NCBI GenBank assembly: GCA_011033025.1
Contig: WFMF01000528.1
Coordinates: forward strand, 51,450-115,449
Reading direction: 5' to 3'
DNA from: Beroe forskalii
Taxonomy: Eukaryota; Ctenophora; Nuda; Beroida; Beroidae
DNA: 64,000 nucleotides
The notes under the pieces are model-generated. The model was not told the DNA's origin. It saw nothing but the letters and a program-made list of their open reading frames with translations, and ran no database searches. A program made the position numbers and the translations under genes. Positions 1 through 11,479 of the stretch are shown in pieces (the first letter of the stretch is position 1; each line of letters starts with the position of its first letter).

Positions 1-174
1 AAGTAATTTGAATTTTCAAGTTAAACTTTTATGATCTACATCTAGCTAGGTAGATTTAAATGGTTGCTTTAATTTCTTGGTCCAATTAAGTATAATGATC
101 TTATTTGAGAAAATAAGTAAATAAAAGTTTCATAATCAGTTGCCTACAATAACTATTCTCTAGAAGAGACTCAC

Positions 175-627
175 CTGAGATTGGCTTCACTGATGAAAGT
201 TGATAAGGAATATTCATAATTTGAATGTTTTAGATGAGCTAATGTGATCATGTCACTAACTAGCTCTGTTTTCCGAGTTTCCTTGCTTCCCAACTGAAAT
301 AATAGTTATAACTTCATTAATTCACTGTTCACAATATGATTTATACACCTAAGAAACAATCCTCAATACTTCTGAAGAATATCTGTGTAAACAAATTGCA
401 ATGTGAAAAAATAAATTCCTGTAGTTGGGGAATTTACAAGTTTTACAAGAAAAGAATTGATAGGCAGGAAATAAAGTTGTTTGGCTGCTTCACACAACCT
501 TTTCTTTTAATGATAGTTGCAATGCCAGTTGTTGACGAAGGTGGGATTTGAATGAAGACACCACTCCTTTCTTGTTGAGATTCATAAAGTGCTTTTCTGA
601 ACTCATCTTCAGAAAAACTTTCACATC
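175..627 (-). CDS. OFD1: OFD1-like centriole protein, two N-terminal-region exons (partial)
   Basis: Two exons are visible on the minus strand. The first (627-499) follows a CAG acceptor and encodes SEDEFRKALYESQQERSG, then in a frame shifted by one base SSFKSHLRQQLALQLSLKEK, before a GTTGTG donor. The second (293-175) has acceptor ATTTCAG and donor GTGAGT and encodes a LisH-like stretch containing ELVSDMITLAHLKHSNYEYS then LSTFISEANL. The order and wording match the N-terminus of OFD1 (DELRKKLYQ..., then a LisH motif with GYEYSLSVFFPES). OFD1 is a centriole-capping and centriolar-satellite protein needed for ciliogenesis. The upstream exons with the start codon were not found, and the gene continues past base 1. 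The break at about 575-585 needs one missing base, so it is either a sequence error or a mutation. Confidence 0.62.
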
Positions 628-789
628 CTGATGGTGAAGATGATAAATCAGAAGAGTTATGAAGAATGAAGATACATTAGGCAGTAGGCATCAACACTAT
701 TGGGTGATAACAATCTTACTTAGCATTTTAGACGATTCTCTGTGCTAATGAATTTTTCATATAGCTTATATCAGTATAACACATAGTGT

Positions 790-925
790 GCAGATCGCTC
801 GATACCGAGGCCTCGATAACCTTACATACTAACACTTGTGCACGCAACTCTTTTATACAGTAAGTTGCACACATAAAGAGTTGCGCCTAGTAAAGGTTAT
901 CGACCCTCCATATCGAGCGATCTGC
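790..925. repeat. Foldback repeat, MITE-like
   Basis: Outer arms GCAGATCGCTCGATA (790-804) and TATCGAGCGATCTGC (911-925) are perfect inverted copies. Further inverted pairs lie inside: CCTCGATAACCTTA with TAAAGGTTATCGACC, and GCAACTCTTTT with AAAGAGTTGC. The whole could fold into one long imperfect hairpin. A related sequence is at about 43797-43970. Confidence 0.7.
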
Positions 926-1225
926 TATGCTCATAAGACAATAATACCTATTCAATATACACAGAAAATGAAAGAGGCAGAAAAATAGATGTTTGTGTAA
1001 TAGAAATTGCATTTCTTTAAATGAGATAAGATAAGATAAAATATATCGCGTCGCCTTAGCCAATAGTGCAAAAGTTAACATTCCGGGTCCTTATAATAAT
1101 AAACTCGAAGTTTCTACTTCTAGCCTTTGGGAATATAAATATAAAGGTAAACAATACAAATTCCGGATCCTTATGAATGAATATCAATAAAAACCGGAAT
1201 TACGCTGCGGAATTCAGACAGATGC

Positions 1226-1289
1226 AAAATTTGCCAATTGTGACACTGCGCGGCACAAGCGCCGCGCAGTGTCACAATTGGCAAATTTT
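1226..1289. repeat. Perfect 29 bp inverted repeat with 6-base loop
   Basis: Bases 1226-1254 and 1261-1289 are exact reverse complements (core TTGCCAATTGTGACACTGCG), separated by ACAAGC. It would form a 29 bp hairpin without mismatches. It may be the centre of a foldback element or a source of hairpin RNA; nothing here shows transcription. Confidence 0.85.
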
Positions 1290-2471
1290 TTGCCGAATGT
1301 TTGCAAATTCTTTTTCGGAGCGCGCGAAATTCGTGATTGCGCGATACTTTGTTACTACGCAGCCACTGTGCAACCTATGCGGGCTTAAAAAGAACTACCA
1401 CTGTATTAAAAGCGCATCACATTCGCGCCGCAAAAAAGTACCTAAGCGTGTGGTCATTTTACGTCGCGCGCCTAAAATACACCGGCACTATGAAAATACT
1501 TCAAAAGGTCGAAATATAAGTGACCACTGTTTCACTGTTAGTTATTGATAAAATGATAAACATGAATGGAAATTTATGATCTGTGCTAAATGGTGTGCTC
1601 TTAATGTAAACAAGTGGAGTGGATATTGTTCAGAGTTCTGGTGGTTTGATACTAAATACCATTAATTCAATACATATTAATACAATCGCAGATATATTTT
1701 TTAGTCAAAAAATAGGGTAAAATACTTCTTGTTGAACTTGATTGCTTTTAGCATTGACTGAGGGGGATCCCATAGTAAAACCCTAAGAATGCAAAAATGG
1801 ATTCAAATCAGATCTACTTCACACCGCTGGTTTACTGCCAGTTTCGAGAATACATCATTGAAATACTTCTATTATTCTATTCTACTAGCAGAACCCATGG
1901 CCTCCGGCCATCGTTCACTATTTTTTCGCTTCAGCAATTCCTACAGTATAATGCAGTACTGTAGTTCTTATCAGTGATGAGGTCATATTATAATCGGGTG
2001 TGCCTACTCCTCTATGTGATGTCTATATGTCAGGTGGTGTCAAACGTCACTGGTACTCTAGTATGAACATTCCGATCATCGGCAATCGGCATGCTTGATT
2101 GGGTACTGAGTGGTGTCAGAAAAATCTGTGGCCATATATAAGCCACCGGACAGACAGAGATCATAAACCGGACAGACAGATATATATTTATTTATGAGGA
2201 AGAATTATAAGTAGTAAGATTATTCTATTCTATTATTTCATTCTAAATAAAAATCATTGTTGTAAATTGTTGTGCACTTTGAAGCAAATGACAAGTTGTA
2301 AATGAAACTTTTCTTTGATCAAGAGTGTTATAGTTGGTGCCATAATAAAAGACTGCACCCCTTTTCCATAGACAGATTTGTCAGTAGAACAAATATTTAA
2401 GTTATACATTTGTTTTTTCGAAAAAATAAAGATATCTTATGTGTTTGGATTGTGTTTTTAGGAGCTAAGTA

Positions 2472-3419
2472 ATGAGCATTAATAAAACTGCTCTGTTAAT
2501 GTCTAGGATTGGTCGTGTCATGAGCACTTGGGAGTCTGAACACCTTTCTCAAGGATCCCCAAAATTTGATATTGATGAAAATGATAAGGTCCATCTCTAC
2601 AACATGAGGTTTTGTCCATATTCAGAAAGAACCGTTCTGGTTATGCTTGCCAAAAATATTCCATTCAACATGGTCAATATCAACCTGAAGAATAAACCTG
2701 ATTGGTTTCTTCAATCAACTCCAGGGGCAGTTCCTGTCATTCTGCACAAAGAGAAAATCATTCCAGATTCATTGATTGCTTGTGACTATCTTGATGAGGT
2801 GAGTTGTTTATTCATAATATTTTATAGATTTATTAGATCTGCTAGGCCTATATAATTGCCTAGATATCTTCTTCCTCTTTTTTTGCCCAGATATGTTGAT
2901 ATTAAATGGGATCCAAAAATTCTTATTTGCCAGGTATTCCCTGAAACAAAGCTTCATCCTCAAGATCCTTCACAAAAAGCAATTGATAGGGTTTTTGTTG
3001 GAAAGCAAAGTAGCATGATGCAGTTTCTATATCCTATCTTTGCAAAGATTCCTGATAAAGATGTCACTTATGATGAGAAGTTAGTTTTCTTTGAAAAACT
3101 TGTAAACCATATAGAAGGTTTTGAGACAGAACTCAGTAAAAGAGGAACAACTTTTCTTGGTGGAAAAGAAAGTCCAAGCATGGCTGATTATATGATTTGG
3201 CCATTTTTTGAGAGAGTTGATTGTCTCCCTTTTTTGATTGATGATAAATTTGCCTTGCCTTCAAGTTTGACCCATGTAAATGCATGGATCAAAGGTATGA
3301 GAGAAACCAAAGCTGTGAAAGAATATGGAATGTCCCCTAAACGGTTGGCAAAGGCAACTGCAATTTGTAATGAGTTAGCTGACTATAACAAAGCCATGAA
3401 GGAAACAGTAGGTCTTTGA
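2472..3419 (+). CDS. Omega-class glutathione S-transferase, copy 1
   Basis: Two exons, 2472-2798 and 2934-3419, joined in phase 0 with GTGAGT donor and TTTGCCAG acceptor, encode 270 residues. The thioredoxin-fold half carries MRFCPYSERT with Cys48, the active-site cysteine position of omega GSTs, then NINLKNKPDWF and PVILHKE. The helical half has TTFLGGKESPSMADYMIWPFFERV, as in GSTO1/2. Omega GSTs are glutathione-dependent thioltransferases and dehydroascorbate reductases. The start at 2472 adds 16 residues before MSTWESEHLSQGS, which aligns with the usual GSTO start. This extension (MSINKTALLMSRIGRV) is basic and hydrophobic, is kept in copy 2, and could be a mitochondrial presequence. Copy 2 lies 0.7 kb downstream with the same intron position, so the pair is a tandem duplication. 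Confidence 0.93.
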
Positions 3420-4142
3420 TAGCCATAAATTTTTTTATAAAGACTTGAGAAAGTTACTTAATTTTGATCATTAGGAAATCTTATGGAGGCCAATGTCTTG
3501 AATCCTTCACTGGTTTTCTGCCTTGATTGTGGGTTAAATTGAATTGATTTTATTCTGGTGAAATTATGGTATTATAGGCAGCAGAGAGACACACATTAAA
3601 TTAAACAGAGTACTATATTTGATCAAATTATGTAGATGAATTTTATGTTTTTATCAATGAATTGAATTGATTTTTATGGATTAAATTTTTTTATTGTTTC
3701 AAAAGATGATTTATTTATACAATCTATGTTTCATCATTATTTTTCTCTTGAAAAGTATATTTTAAAAACCATTCCAATTGATTGGATACTTGCCGCATCA
3801 AGAATTCTAATTAGATCAAAAGTTATTCGTACTGTATGTAATCAATTAAATCATAATTCAATTTTATAACCAGAGGACTTGAACGGCGTAAAGATTAGTT
3901 ACAAACCATTTTTTGTTCCAGCGTTCAACTTTTTCTTAATCTAAATTCTCATCAATAGACACACAATTTTGTTTTGTTTTCAATTAATCCAGGCCAGGAA
4001 CTTTCTTCAAATCAAAGCATATTGGACTCGATTGAATTGCACTTTTGTAAACTAAATGGCTAATTTTAAACTATATGTTTATTGAATTGCTACTTTTTTG
4101 ACAATTAACAAGAATCTTTTTTGTATTCTATTTAGCATTAGA
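3420..4142. other. Intergenic between the GST copies
   Basis: AT-rich sequence with no open frame of note and no repeat I recognise. An AG at 4134-4135, just upstream of the copy 2 start, could be a 5' UTR intron acceptor, as in copy 1. Confidence 0.4.
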
Positions 4143-5146
4143 ATGAGTATCAATAAAACTGCCCAATTAAGTTGCAGGTTAGCTCGAGTCATGAGCACAT
4201 GGGAATCAGAGCATCTCTCCCAAGGATCTCCTAAATATCACATTAGTGATAATAATAAAGTCCATATTTATAATATGAGATTTTGCCCTTATGCTGAAAG
4301 AACAGTTTTGGTTATGCTTGCCAAGAATATTCCATTCAATATAGTCAATATTAATTTGAAAAACAAACCTGACTGGTTTGTTGAATCAACCTTTGGACAG
4401 GTGCCAGTGATTCTGCACAAAGAAAATATTATTCCAGAATCATTGATTGGATGTGACTACTTAGATGATGTGAGTTTGAATACCTACTTTATTTTTTGTT
4501 CAGTGGAATTAAATCCATCACTCTATCTGTTTAATTGATGCTTCTCATTAGTCTGCCCCTTTTGTCTGAAGTTTATGATCTTATGAAGGTATAATGGTGC
4601 TGCTTTTCAGATTTTTCTACTCATGTAAATCTCACATAACCATTAAAATCTTTTTCAGGTTTTTGGTGAACCAAAACTTCATCCCCAGGACCCTTTACAA
4701 AAAGCATTAGATAGAGTTGTTGTTGAAAAGCAAAGTGGCATGATGAAGTTTCTCTTCCCAATCTATGTAAAAATCCCTAACAAAATAGTTTCTTATGATG
4801 AGAAAGTTGAGATGTTTGACAAACTTGTTGGAATCATTTGCAAAGTTTTGAATCAGAGCTTGGTGGGAGAGGAACAACTTTTCTAGGTGGGGAAGAAAGC
4901 CCAAATATGGCTGACTACATGATTTGGCCATTCTTTGAGAGAGTTGAGTGCCTTCCTAAATTGATAGATGAGAAATTTACTTTGCCATCAAGCTTAGTAC
5001 ATGTTCATGCATGGATGAAAGCCATGAGAGAAACTAAACCTGTGAAAGAGTATGGACTCTCTCCTGAGAGGTTGGCAAAGGCAACTTCAATTTCTATGGA
5101 GTTTTCTGACTATGATAAAGCTATGAAAGAATCAGCAGGTCTTTAA
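4143..5146 (+). CDS. Omega-class glutathione S-transferase, copy 2 (frameshifted)
   Basis: Exon 1 (4143-4469) and exon 2 (4659-5146) have the same phase-0 intron position as copy 1. Exon 1 encodes the thioredoxin fold with MRFCPYAERT (Cys48) and NINLKNKPDWF. In exon 2 the reading frame changes near 4830-4845: the frame giving VFGEPKLHPQDP to KLVGII stops, while the frame beginning LQSFESELGGRGTTFLGG continues to the end (stop 5144-5146). Compared with copy 1, two bases are extra or one is missing. The rest is well conserved, including MADYMIWPFFERVECLPKL. It is either a recent pseudogene or an intact gene with a one-base sequence error. Protein similarity to copy 1 is high throughout. Confidence 0.85.
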
Positions 5147-5557
5147 GTAGTCAAACAATTCCTTTTTGTTGATAAGTAAATTTTATCAGCTACTGTATAC
5201 CTAACACAAATTTAATTTATTAAATTATTAGGGTATGGTTGAATTCATCCAATAGAAATACCATCAGATTTCTATGTTGTTATTGGATTTATGATGTGGT
5301 TGTCCTATGTGTGTAATGTGTGTCAAATTTTTCATATATTTCCAAAGTATATTGAAGATACTTAAACTTTTAAATACTGTTATACCATGCCTGAGTTTTA
5401 ATGTGTCCTTATTGCTTTATTGCAAATGAAAATTTTAAAGATTGAATAACTAAATTATATTACCTATTAGAAAGTTAGAATTCATTTCCTTGTTTATATA
5501 GTTTGAAAAATTATTGCTTTGAACTAATTTAGTGAGTGACTAAACATTTTCTGAGGC
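5147..5557. other. Intergenic between GST copy 2 and PIGS
   Basis: AT-rich, with no open frame or repeat seen. It should contain the GST copy 2 3' UTR and the PIGS promoter, but no specific element can be named. Confidence 0.35.
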
Positions 5558-8500
5558 ATGAACTTGCTCCCCACATCAGTACAGAGGCTGAACCTCTTGT
5601 ACTACACACTTATAGTGGTAGTGTTAGGCATCCCTCTTTGGTGGTATACTACTGACACTTACAGAGCACCCCTCCCTCACTCACAGATAGAACCCCTGGC
5701 TGGAGCTAAGATTCTCATCGAGATACCTGTTGGAGTTTGCTTCAACCCTGTCGGTAAGTTGACTTGCTTTGTGCTGATTACATAATCTGCATTTCGATTT
5801 TTATATATCTAGATTATAGTAGCGACTATTTATTTACTATTTGTGATGATATATTAGATATCATATTGATTAACTGCAATGATGATATTGTTGGATTCCT
5901 AATAACATTGCTCATGTTTCAGAGGTAGACAGGACTTATATTGAGAAAATGATTATATCACTCAAACCACTTCTACTGACCAAGCTGCCTAAGAATGGAA
6001 GGGCAATATATGATATAACACTACATATTGCTGATAAGTGTGGATCACAACCCTTTTCTGTCATATTCACAAACAATGTAAGTACTTTGCAAATTTTCCA
6101 GTATGCAACTATGTGGTATTGTGATACTTATCCACTGCACCTTTTGGTAATATTATAATATGTTCATTGTTCTAGTTGTACTGGTTAATTGTTATAACCA
6201 TCAGTTACCCCTTCAAACAGGTTAATAGATCATCTAAGGCTGAACTTTCTGAGGATGGTCTAAAGATTTCTCCAGAGAAATTAGATAGGATGATATCAGA
6301 TGTGGCCAGCGATATTGTTAACTATGTTGATGTAAATTACCTACATGATCACATTCTTGCAATTGACAATCCCAGCCTTCATTCAACTAATCAGGTTAGT
6401 GATTCAACATGGATTATTTTCATTGAAAATAGATTATTTGTGGCTTATCAGATTCTCAGAACATACTGGTTTTAAATCTTTGCTCATGTCAACATCCGAC
6501 AACATCTGATATCACCACACACCAGTATGTCTGGTTTTACCTCCCCCCCCCATCAGGATGTGCGGAATGCCATGGCAGTAGCCACTTCCTACAACATTCT
6601 AGTCAGTGTGGTTAATCCGGATCCTGCTGCTATTAAGCTGGACTATGACCTAGTTGGTGGAACTAGGAAGTTTTTGGAGCCCTTTTTGTCACAGTTAGAG
6701 GGGATAGCCTCAGTTTCATACCAAACACAGGTTACATGAAATATTCCAATTATATTTAAACCATATTATATCTGTAGCCAATAGCCATTACAGTATCACT
6801 CTATTACAATGTATAAAATCACTGCTTTAGTCAAGAGCTTCATATAAATTCTTTGGTTAAATAAATAGCTGCACTTCACTTGACTTCATCTAAACATTCT
6901 AAGCTGATTAAAAATCAAATTCCATCAGGTTATCAGATATGTCACATTGCCAACACGACCCATCAAGACTGGGGAAAAGTTTTACATCACTGAGGTCAGG
7001 AGAATAATCAACAAGAGCACTAAAGCTTGTTGAAACAATTAGCACTCAATTTTAAAATGGAATTTCTGTCAATAGTGTGATTTTCAAGTACAGCTGTTCC
7101 TAAATTCATCATTATAAGAATTTAGTTTTCTTCTGGCATTATAACATCTCTTTTTGCATCTCTTTCATTTCAGAGCAACCTGCCACACTTGATAAACCCA
7201 ATAGAGAGTAAGCTTGGAACCTCAACCTCTAATGACATCAACTTGATAATCTACCTCTTGGAGGAGAAGTATTGTCCTCTTCTCATCAAGACAGGAACAG
7301 GCCATCTCAAGGATGTCAGCTCCTTCCTCAGCCCTCAGTTTGGGGCAGTCATGCTTTATGATCACAGGTTCGGAGATAAAATCTAATTATGAAGTCATAT
7401 GCTAATCCAATGGGTCTCATGATTCTCTGTCCATGTGTCAAAGTGAATTTTGTGATTTGCTGAATTAATGGACCACTACTGTTACATGAAGAGCGATGTC
7501 TGTCAACACTTATATGATAATGATTGCTTGTACTGTAAAAGAATCTTTGAATTACATTTTATCATTGCATTTCTCGTCTTTTCACAGGAACCAGAGCTCC
7601 ATCGACCATTCCACTGTATTCGCCACCCTGCTGCCGCAGCTGAAGCAACTCCTAGGAGTCAGAAAGTCTGGTAGTGCCAACATTTCACCTAGAGAAAGAT
7701 ATCTCATGGAGGCTAGGACTGCACTCACCCATGTTATGAGGTAAAGGAATAGGCTCTGATAGTCAACCCAACTACTCTTCATCTAATTTTACTTTTCAAT
7801 CCTTTCATGGCTTATTCCTATAAACTGATACAATATGCATTCATTAAATTCCCATTAAATTCGATAGACCTGTTTTATTTCAGGTCTATCGACACTCTGA
7901 ACTCTTTGATAAGACTTGTGGACTCCATACCAAACATGGTTATTGGTGATCATATCGCAGTAAGTAGTAGTATAGCGTATTTTGCAAGTCAATTTAGGTT
8001 CAGTTCACTTATCGTGGTCTGATCCATGCTCTATACCAAGTTCATTGTATCAAATCTATGATTGAAAGCAACTCATCATCATAAACCAACACTGAACACA
8101 ATAGCTGTTCGGAGACCCTTTAGACAGGCTTATACTATAAGGCTTATTAGCCAATTTTGAGGGTACTTGTAGGCGTGCAATAATAAGTAATATTGCACTC
8201 CTCACATTGGCTAATACACTAAGAGCATGGCAAATGGTCATGACGCTAATAAAATTATTGCACTCGGCTTCGCCTCGTGCAATAATTTGGTATTGTCGCA
8301 CTCGACCTGCTCCTCCTGCGACAATACAGATTATCATTATTGCACTCGGCTACGCCTCGTGCAATAATTTATATTAATAATTTTGAGGGTACTTATAAGC
8401 GTGCAATAATTTGTAACAGTGCATGACCGATTTGATTGTTTGTTTTGGCATCATTTCTGCTCATCGTGCAATAACTAATGATAGTGCATTTTGCAATTAA

Positions 8501-11479
8501 AATGCTCATGCAAATAAGTTGTTCGAAAGTGCAATAATTTATAATAGAGCATTTTGCAATTAAAATGCTCATGCAAATAAGTTCTATTATTGCACTCCTA
8601 AAAATTATGCTCTGAATAGTTATGGGATGATGATTATACTATTATAGAACCCTCTGACGTTTTCTGTAATATATAGACACTTGCCTGATCGGGTCCATAT
8701 TGGGTTAGACCCTCGCCCTACGGGCTCGGGCCAAAACCAGATACATCCCTCGAGCTAACGCCCTCTGGAAGCATCCCAAAATGGACCCGATAGGCGTGTG
8801 TCTATGCATTTTATACATAGATTCGTCCGGGTTATTGCGTGAGGGTCCAGCCAGCGGGAGGGGATAAAAAATAGAGCGATAGACACGCAGGCAGAATCCC
8901 TCTATCAAATACATTCACTGTCTCTATCACTTATAGTTTCAGTGTATTGTACTCCTTTCAAACAACGCGCACTAGCAAATGTATACCAAATCAAATGCAA
9001 ATGTTTCGTTCCCGCGAGAATCTCTCCAAACATGTTATTAACGTCCCACGTGACTCGCACACGTGCCACTGTTACTGTACCAAATCATGGTCACGTGTTG
9101 CGCGCGCGCACGTGCCACTGGTTTCTGAGCACTATCCTTCAGCAAACGGTTTCTCATTCTCTCATTCACAGTTTCTGTTTTGTTTCGCCGTTCTGGTTCT
9201 GCTTTACTTGTTTACACGGCGAGAAAAAGTCCATTTACCTCTTTTGCATGCTCTGCAGATTATATCACAATGCCCTTATTCGTTAATATTATTTTTGTTG
9301 TATTGATTCTTTGATCGATATTGTTTTTGTTGTTGCATTTTTAATCGTACAATAATGCTCTTTGAAACATACTCCTGTTTAATTCATTAAATTATCAATT
9401 ATTTCTGTTCATGAACCATCCTTCTCCTTCAGTGATTGCTGATTATTTGTATCATAATTTTCATTGTTTCGTTCCTTTAGTAAACAAATCGTTTTATTCT
9501 AGAAGGCGTATCGTAATTAATTTCAGACTTATTTGTAACACACGGTAACATGATTTGTAGCTGCCACTGCGTATCACGTGACCAACTTTATCATATACTC
9601 ATATAGCAGCTGTGATTCATCTTTTCACCTTTTCATAAGTCAAATTGACGAAAAATAGGTTTTCATCGAAAGTGCAATAATTTATAATAGAGCATTTTGC
9701 AATTAAAATGCTCATGCAAATAAGTTCTATTATTGCACTCCTAAAAATTATGCTCTGAATAGTTATAGGATGATGATTATACTATTATAGAACCCTCTGA
9801 CGTTTTCTGTAATATATATACACTTGCCTGATTGGGTCCATATTGGGTTAGACCCTCGCCCTACGGGCTCGGGCCAAAACCGGATACATCCCTCGAGCTA
9901 ACGCCCTCTGGAAGCATCTCAAAATGGACCCGATAGGCGTGTGTCTATGCATTTTATACATAGATTCGTCCGGGTTATTGCGTGAGGGTTCAGCCAGCGG
10001 GAGGGGATAAAAAATAGAGCGATAGACACGCAGGCAGAATCCCTCTATCAAATACATTCACTGTCTCTATCACTTATAGTTTCAGTGTATTGTACTCCTT
10101 TCAAACAACGCGCACTAGCAAATTTATACCAAATCAAATGCAAATGTTTCGTTCCCGCGAGAATCTCTCCAAACATGTAATTAACGTCCCACGTGACTCG
10201 CACACGTGCCACTGTTACTGTACCAAATCATGGTCACGTGTTGCGCGCGCGCACGTGCCACTGGTTTCTGAGCACTATCCTTCAGCAAACGGTTTCTCAT
10301 TCTCTCATTCACAGTTTCTGTTTTGTTTCGCCGTTCTGGCTCTGCTTTACTTGTTTACACGGCGAGAAAAAGTCCATTTACCTCTTTTGCATGCTCTGCA
10401 GATTATATCACAATGCCCTTATTCGTTAATATTATTTTTGTTGTATTGATTCTTTGATCGATATTGTTTTTGTTGTTGCATTTTTAATCGTACAATAATG
10501 CTCTTTGAAACATACTCCTGTTTAATTCATTAAATTATCAATTATTTCTGTTCATGAACCATCCTTCTCCTTCAGTGATTGCTGATTATTTGTATCATAA
10601 TTTTCATTGTTTCGTTCCTTTAGTAAACAAATCGTTTTATTCTAGAAGGCGTATCGTAATTAATTTCAGACTTATTTGTAACACACGGTAACATGATTTG
10701 TAGCTGCCACTGCGTGTCACGTGACCAACTTTATCATATACTCATATAGCAGCTGTGATTCATCTTTTCACCTTTTCATAAGTCAAATTGACGAAAAATA
10801 GGTTTTCATCGAAAGTGCAATAATTTATAATAGAGCATTTTGCAATTAAAATGCTCATGCAAATAAGTTGAATCGAAAGTGCAATAATTTATAATACAGC
10901 ATTTTGCAATTAAAATGCTCATGCAAATAAGTTTTAATATCGTTTTCCTCACATTGGCTAATACACTAAGAGCATGGCTTGGGATACGCTAATTACAGTT
11001 ATTGCACTCGGCTTCGCCTCGTGCAATAACTGGGGTTATCGCACTCGGCTTCGCCTCGTGACGATAACCCAAATTATTTGCACTCGGCTTCGCCTCGTGC
11101 AATAATTTTTATTAGCGCATCCCAAGCCATGCTCTAAGCGTATATTAGCGCATTCCCAGCCATGCTCTAAGCGTATATTACTATACACCCAATATCTCCT
11201 CAGGACCAGGTATCTGCCTCCCTTTCCTCCCTCACCTCTGCCATGACCTCCCTCTCCTCTGGAGATGTTTCCTCCTCCCTCCACCACTCCTCCTTGGCTC
11301 GTCATGCAGCAGAGACCTCCTTCTCAGATCCCTCCATCCTGGCTCTCCTCTACTTCCCTGACGATCAGAAGTTTGCAATTTACATTCCTCTTTTCCTGCC
11401 TGTAGGACTTCCGCTTCTTGTAGCGTATCTTGATCTGATCAAACGGAGGAGGAAGAATAAGGATACTAAAGTGGATTGA
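5558..11479 (+). CDS. PIGS: GPI transamidase subunit PIG-S
   Basis: Nine exons: 5558-5753, 5923-6077, 6221-6394, 6557-6730, 6929-6994, 7174-7367, 7588-7740, 7884-7959 and 11204-11479. All join in frame to give 487 residues (human PIG-S has 555). The N-terminal membrane segment reads LVVVLGIPLWWYTTDTYRAPLP-like (residues about 15-40), the family signature. Later come NPDPAAIKLDYDLVGGTRKF, LPHLINPIESKLG and, in the last exon, LLYFPDDQKFAIYIPLFLPV followed by the second membrane helix and a basic tail. PIG-S is a subunit of the ER GPI transamidase that attaches GPI anchors to proteins, with a large lumenal domain between two membrane helices. Donors at exon 4 (GTTACA) and exon 5 (GTCAGG) are weak. 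Intron 8 (3.2 kb) holds a repeat element ending about 26 bases before the last acceptor. Confidence 0.95.
7861..7892 (+). promoter_or_regulatory. Hairpin across the 3' splice site of PIGS exon 8
   Basis: TCGATAGACCT (7861-7871) and AGGTCTATCGA (7882-7892) are perfect inverted copies, 10 bases apart. The right arm contains the acceptor AG (7882-7883) and the first exon bases, and the loop is most of the pyrimidine tract. In the pre-mRNA this could hide the splice site. A regulatory role is inference. Confidence 0.45.
8150..11177 (+). mobile_element. Non-autonomous repeat element in the last PIGS intron
   Basis: The insert is flanked by TTA (8147-8149 and 11178-11180) and begins GCCAATTTTGAGGGTAC. 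It is a mosaic of: foldback modules with the palindrome CTCGGCTTCGCCTCG; about 60 bp units containing TTTTGCAATTAAAATGCTCATGCAAAT-like sequence (octamer ATGCAAAT); and a 1.1 kb core. The core is present twice in tandem, with exact spacing of 1,143 bp (8524, 9667 and 10810 mark equivalent points). The core carries five CACGTG E-boxes per copy. No transposase is visible. Single copies of the same core lie at about 18.8-19.9 kb and 54.4-55.5 kb in opposite orientation. The 3-base TTA flank resembles PIF/Harbinger target duplications, but matching terminal inverted repeats were not found. Confidence 0.75.
10947..11177. repeat. Foldback module of about 215 bp
   Basis: Arms TAATACACTAAGAGCATGGC and, at the far end, the reverse complement of TAATATACGCTTAGAGCATG enclose three palindromes of the type CTCGGCTTCGCCTCG, each flanked by TTATTGCAC or its complement. 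The right arm is repeated once more at the end. The same module is at 18508-18672 and 54110-54296. Confidence 0.75.

Larger units (their letters stand above)
628..2471. other. Intergenic, between divergent OFD1-like and GST genes
   Basis: No convincing coding exon was found. The stretch holds two foldback repeats (listed separately). If the OFD1 start lies here, the region would contain a divergent promoter for OFD1 (-) and the first GST gene (+). An AG at 2460-2461, just before the GST start, may be a 3' splice site of a 5' UTR intron. Confidence 0.4.

Noticed and set aside
8150..11177. LTR retrotransposon (the duplicated 1.1 kb cores as LTRs)
   Set aside because: The two copies are directly adjacent with no internal region, primer-binding site or gag/pol frame.
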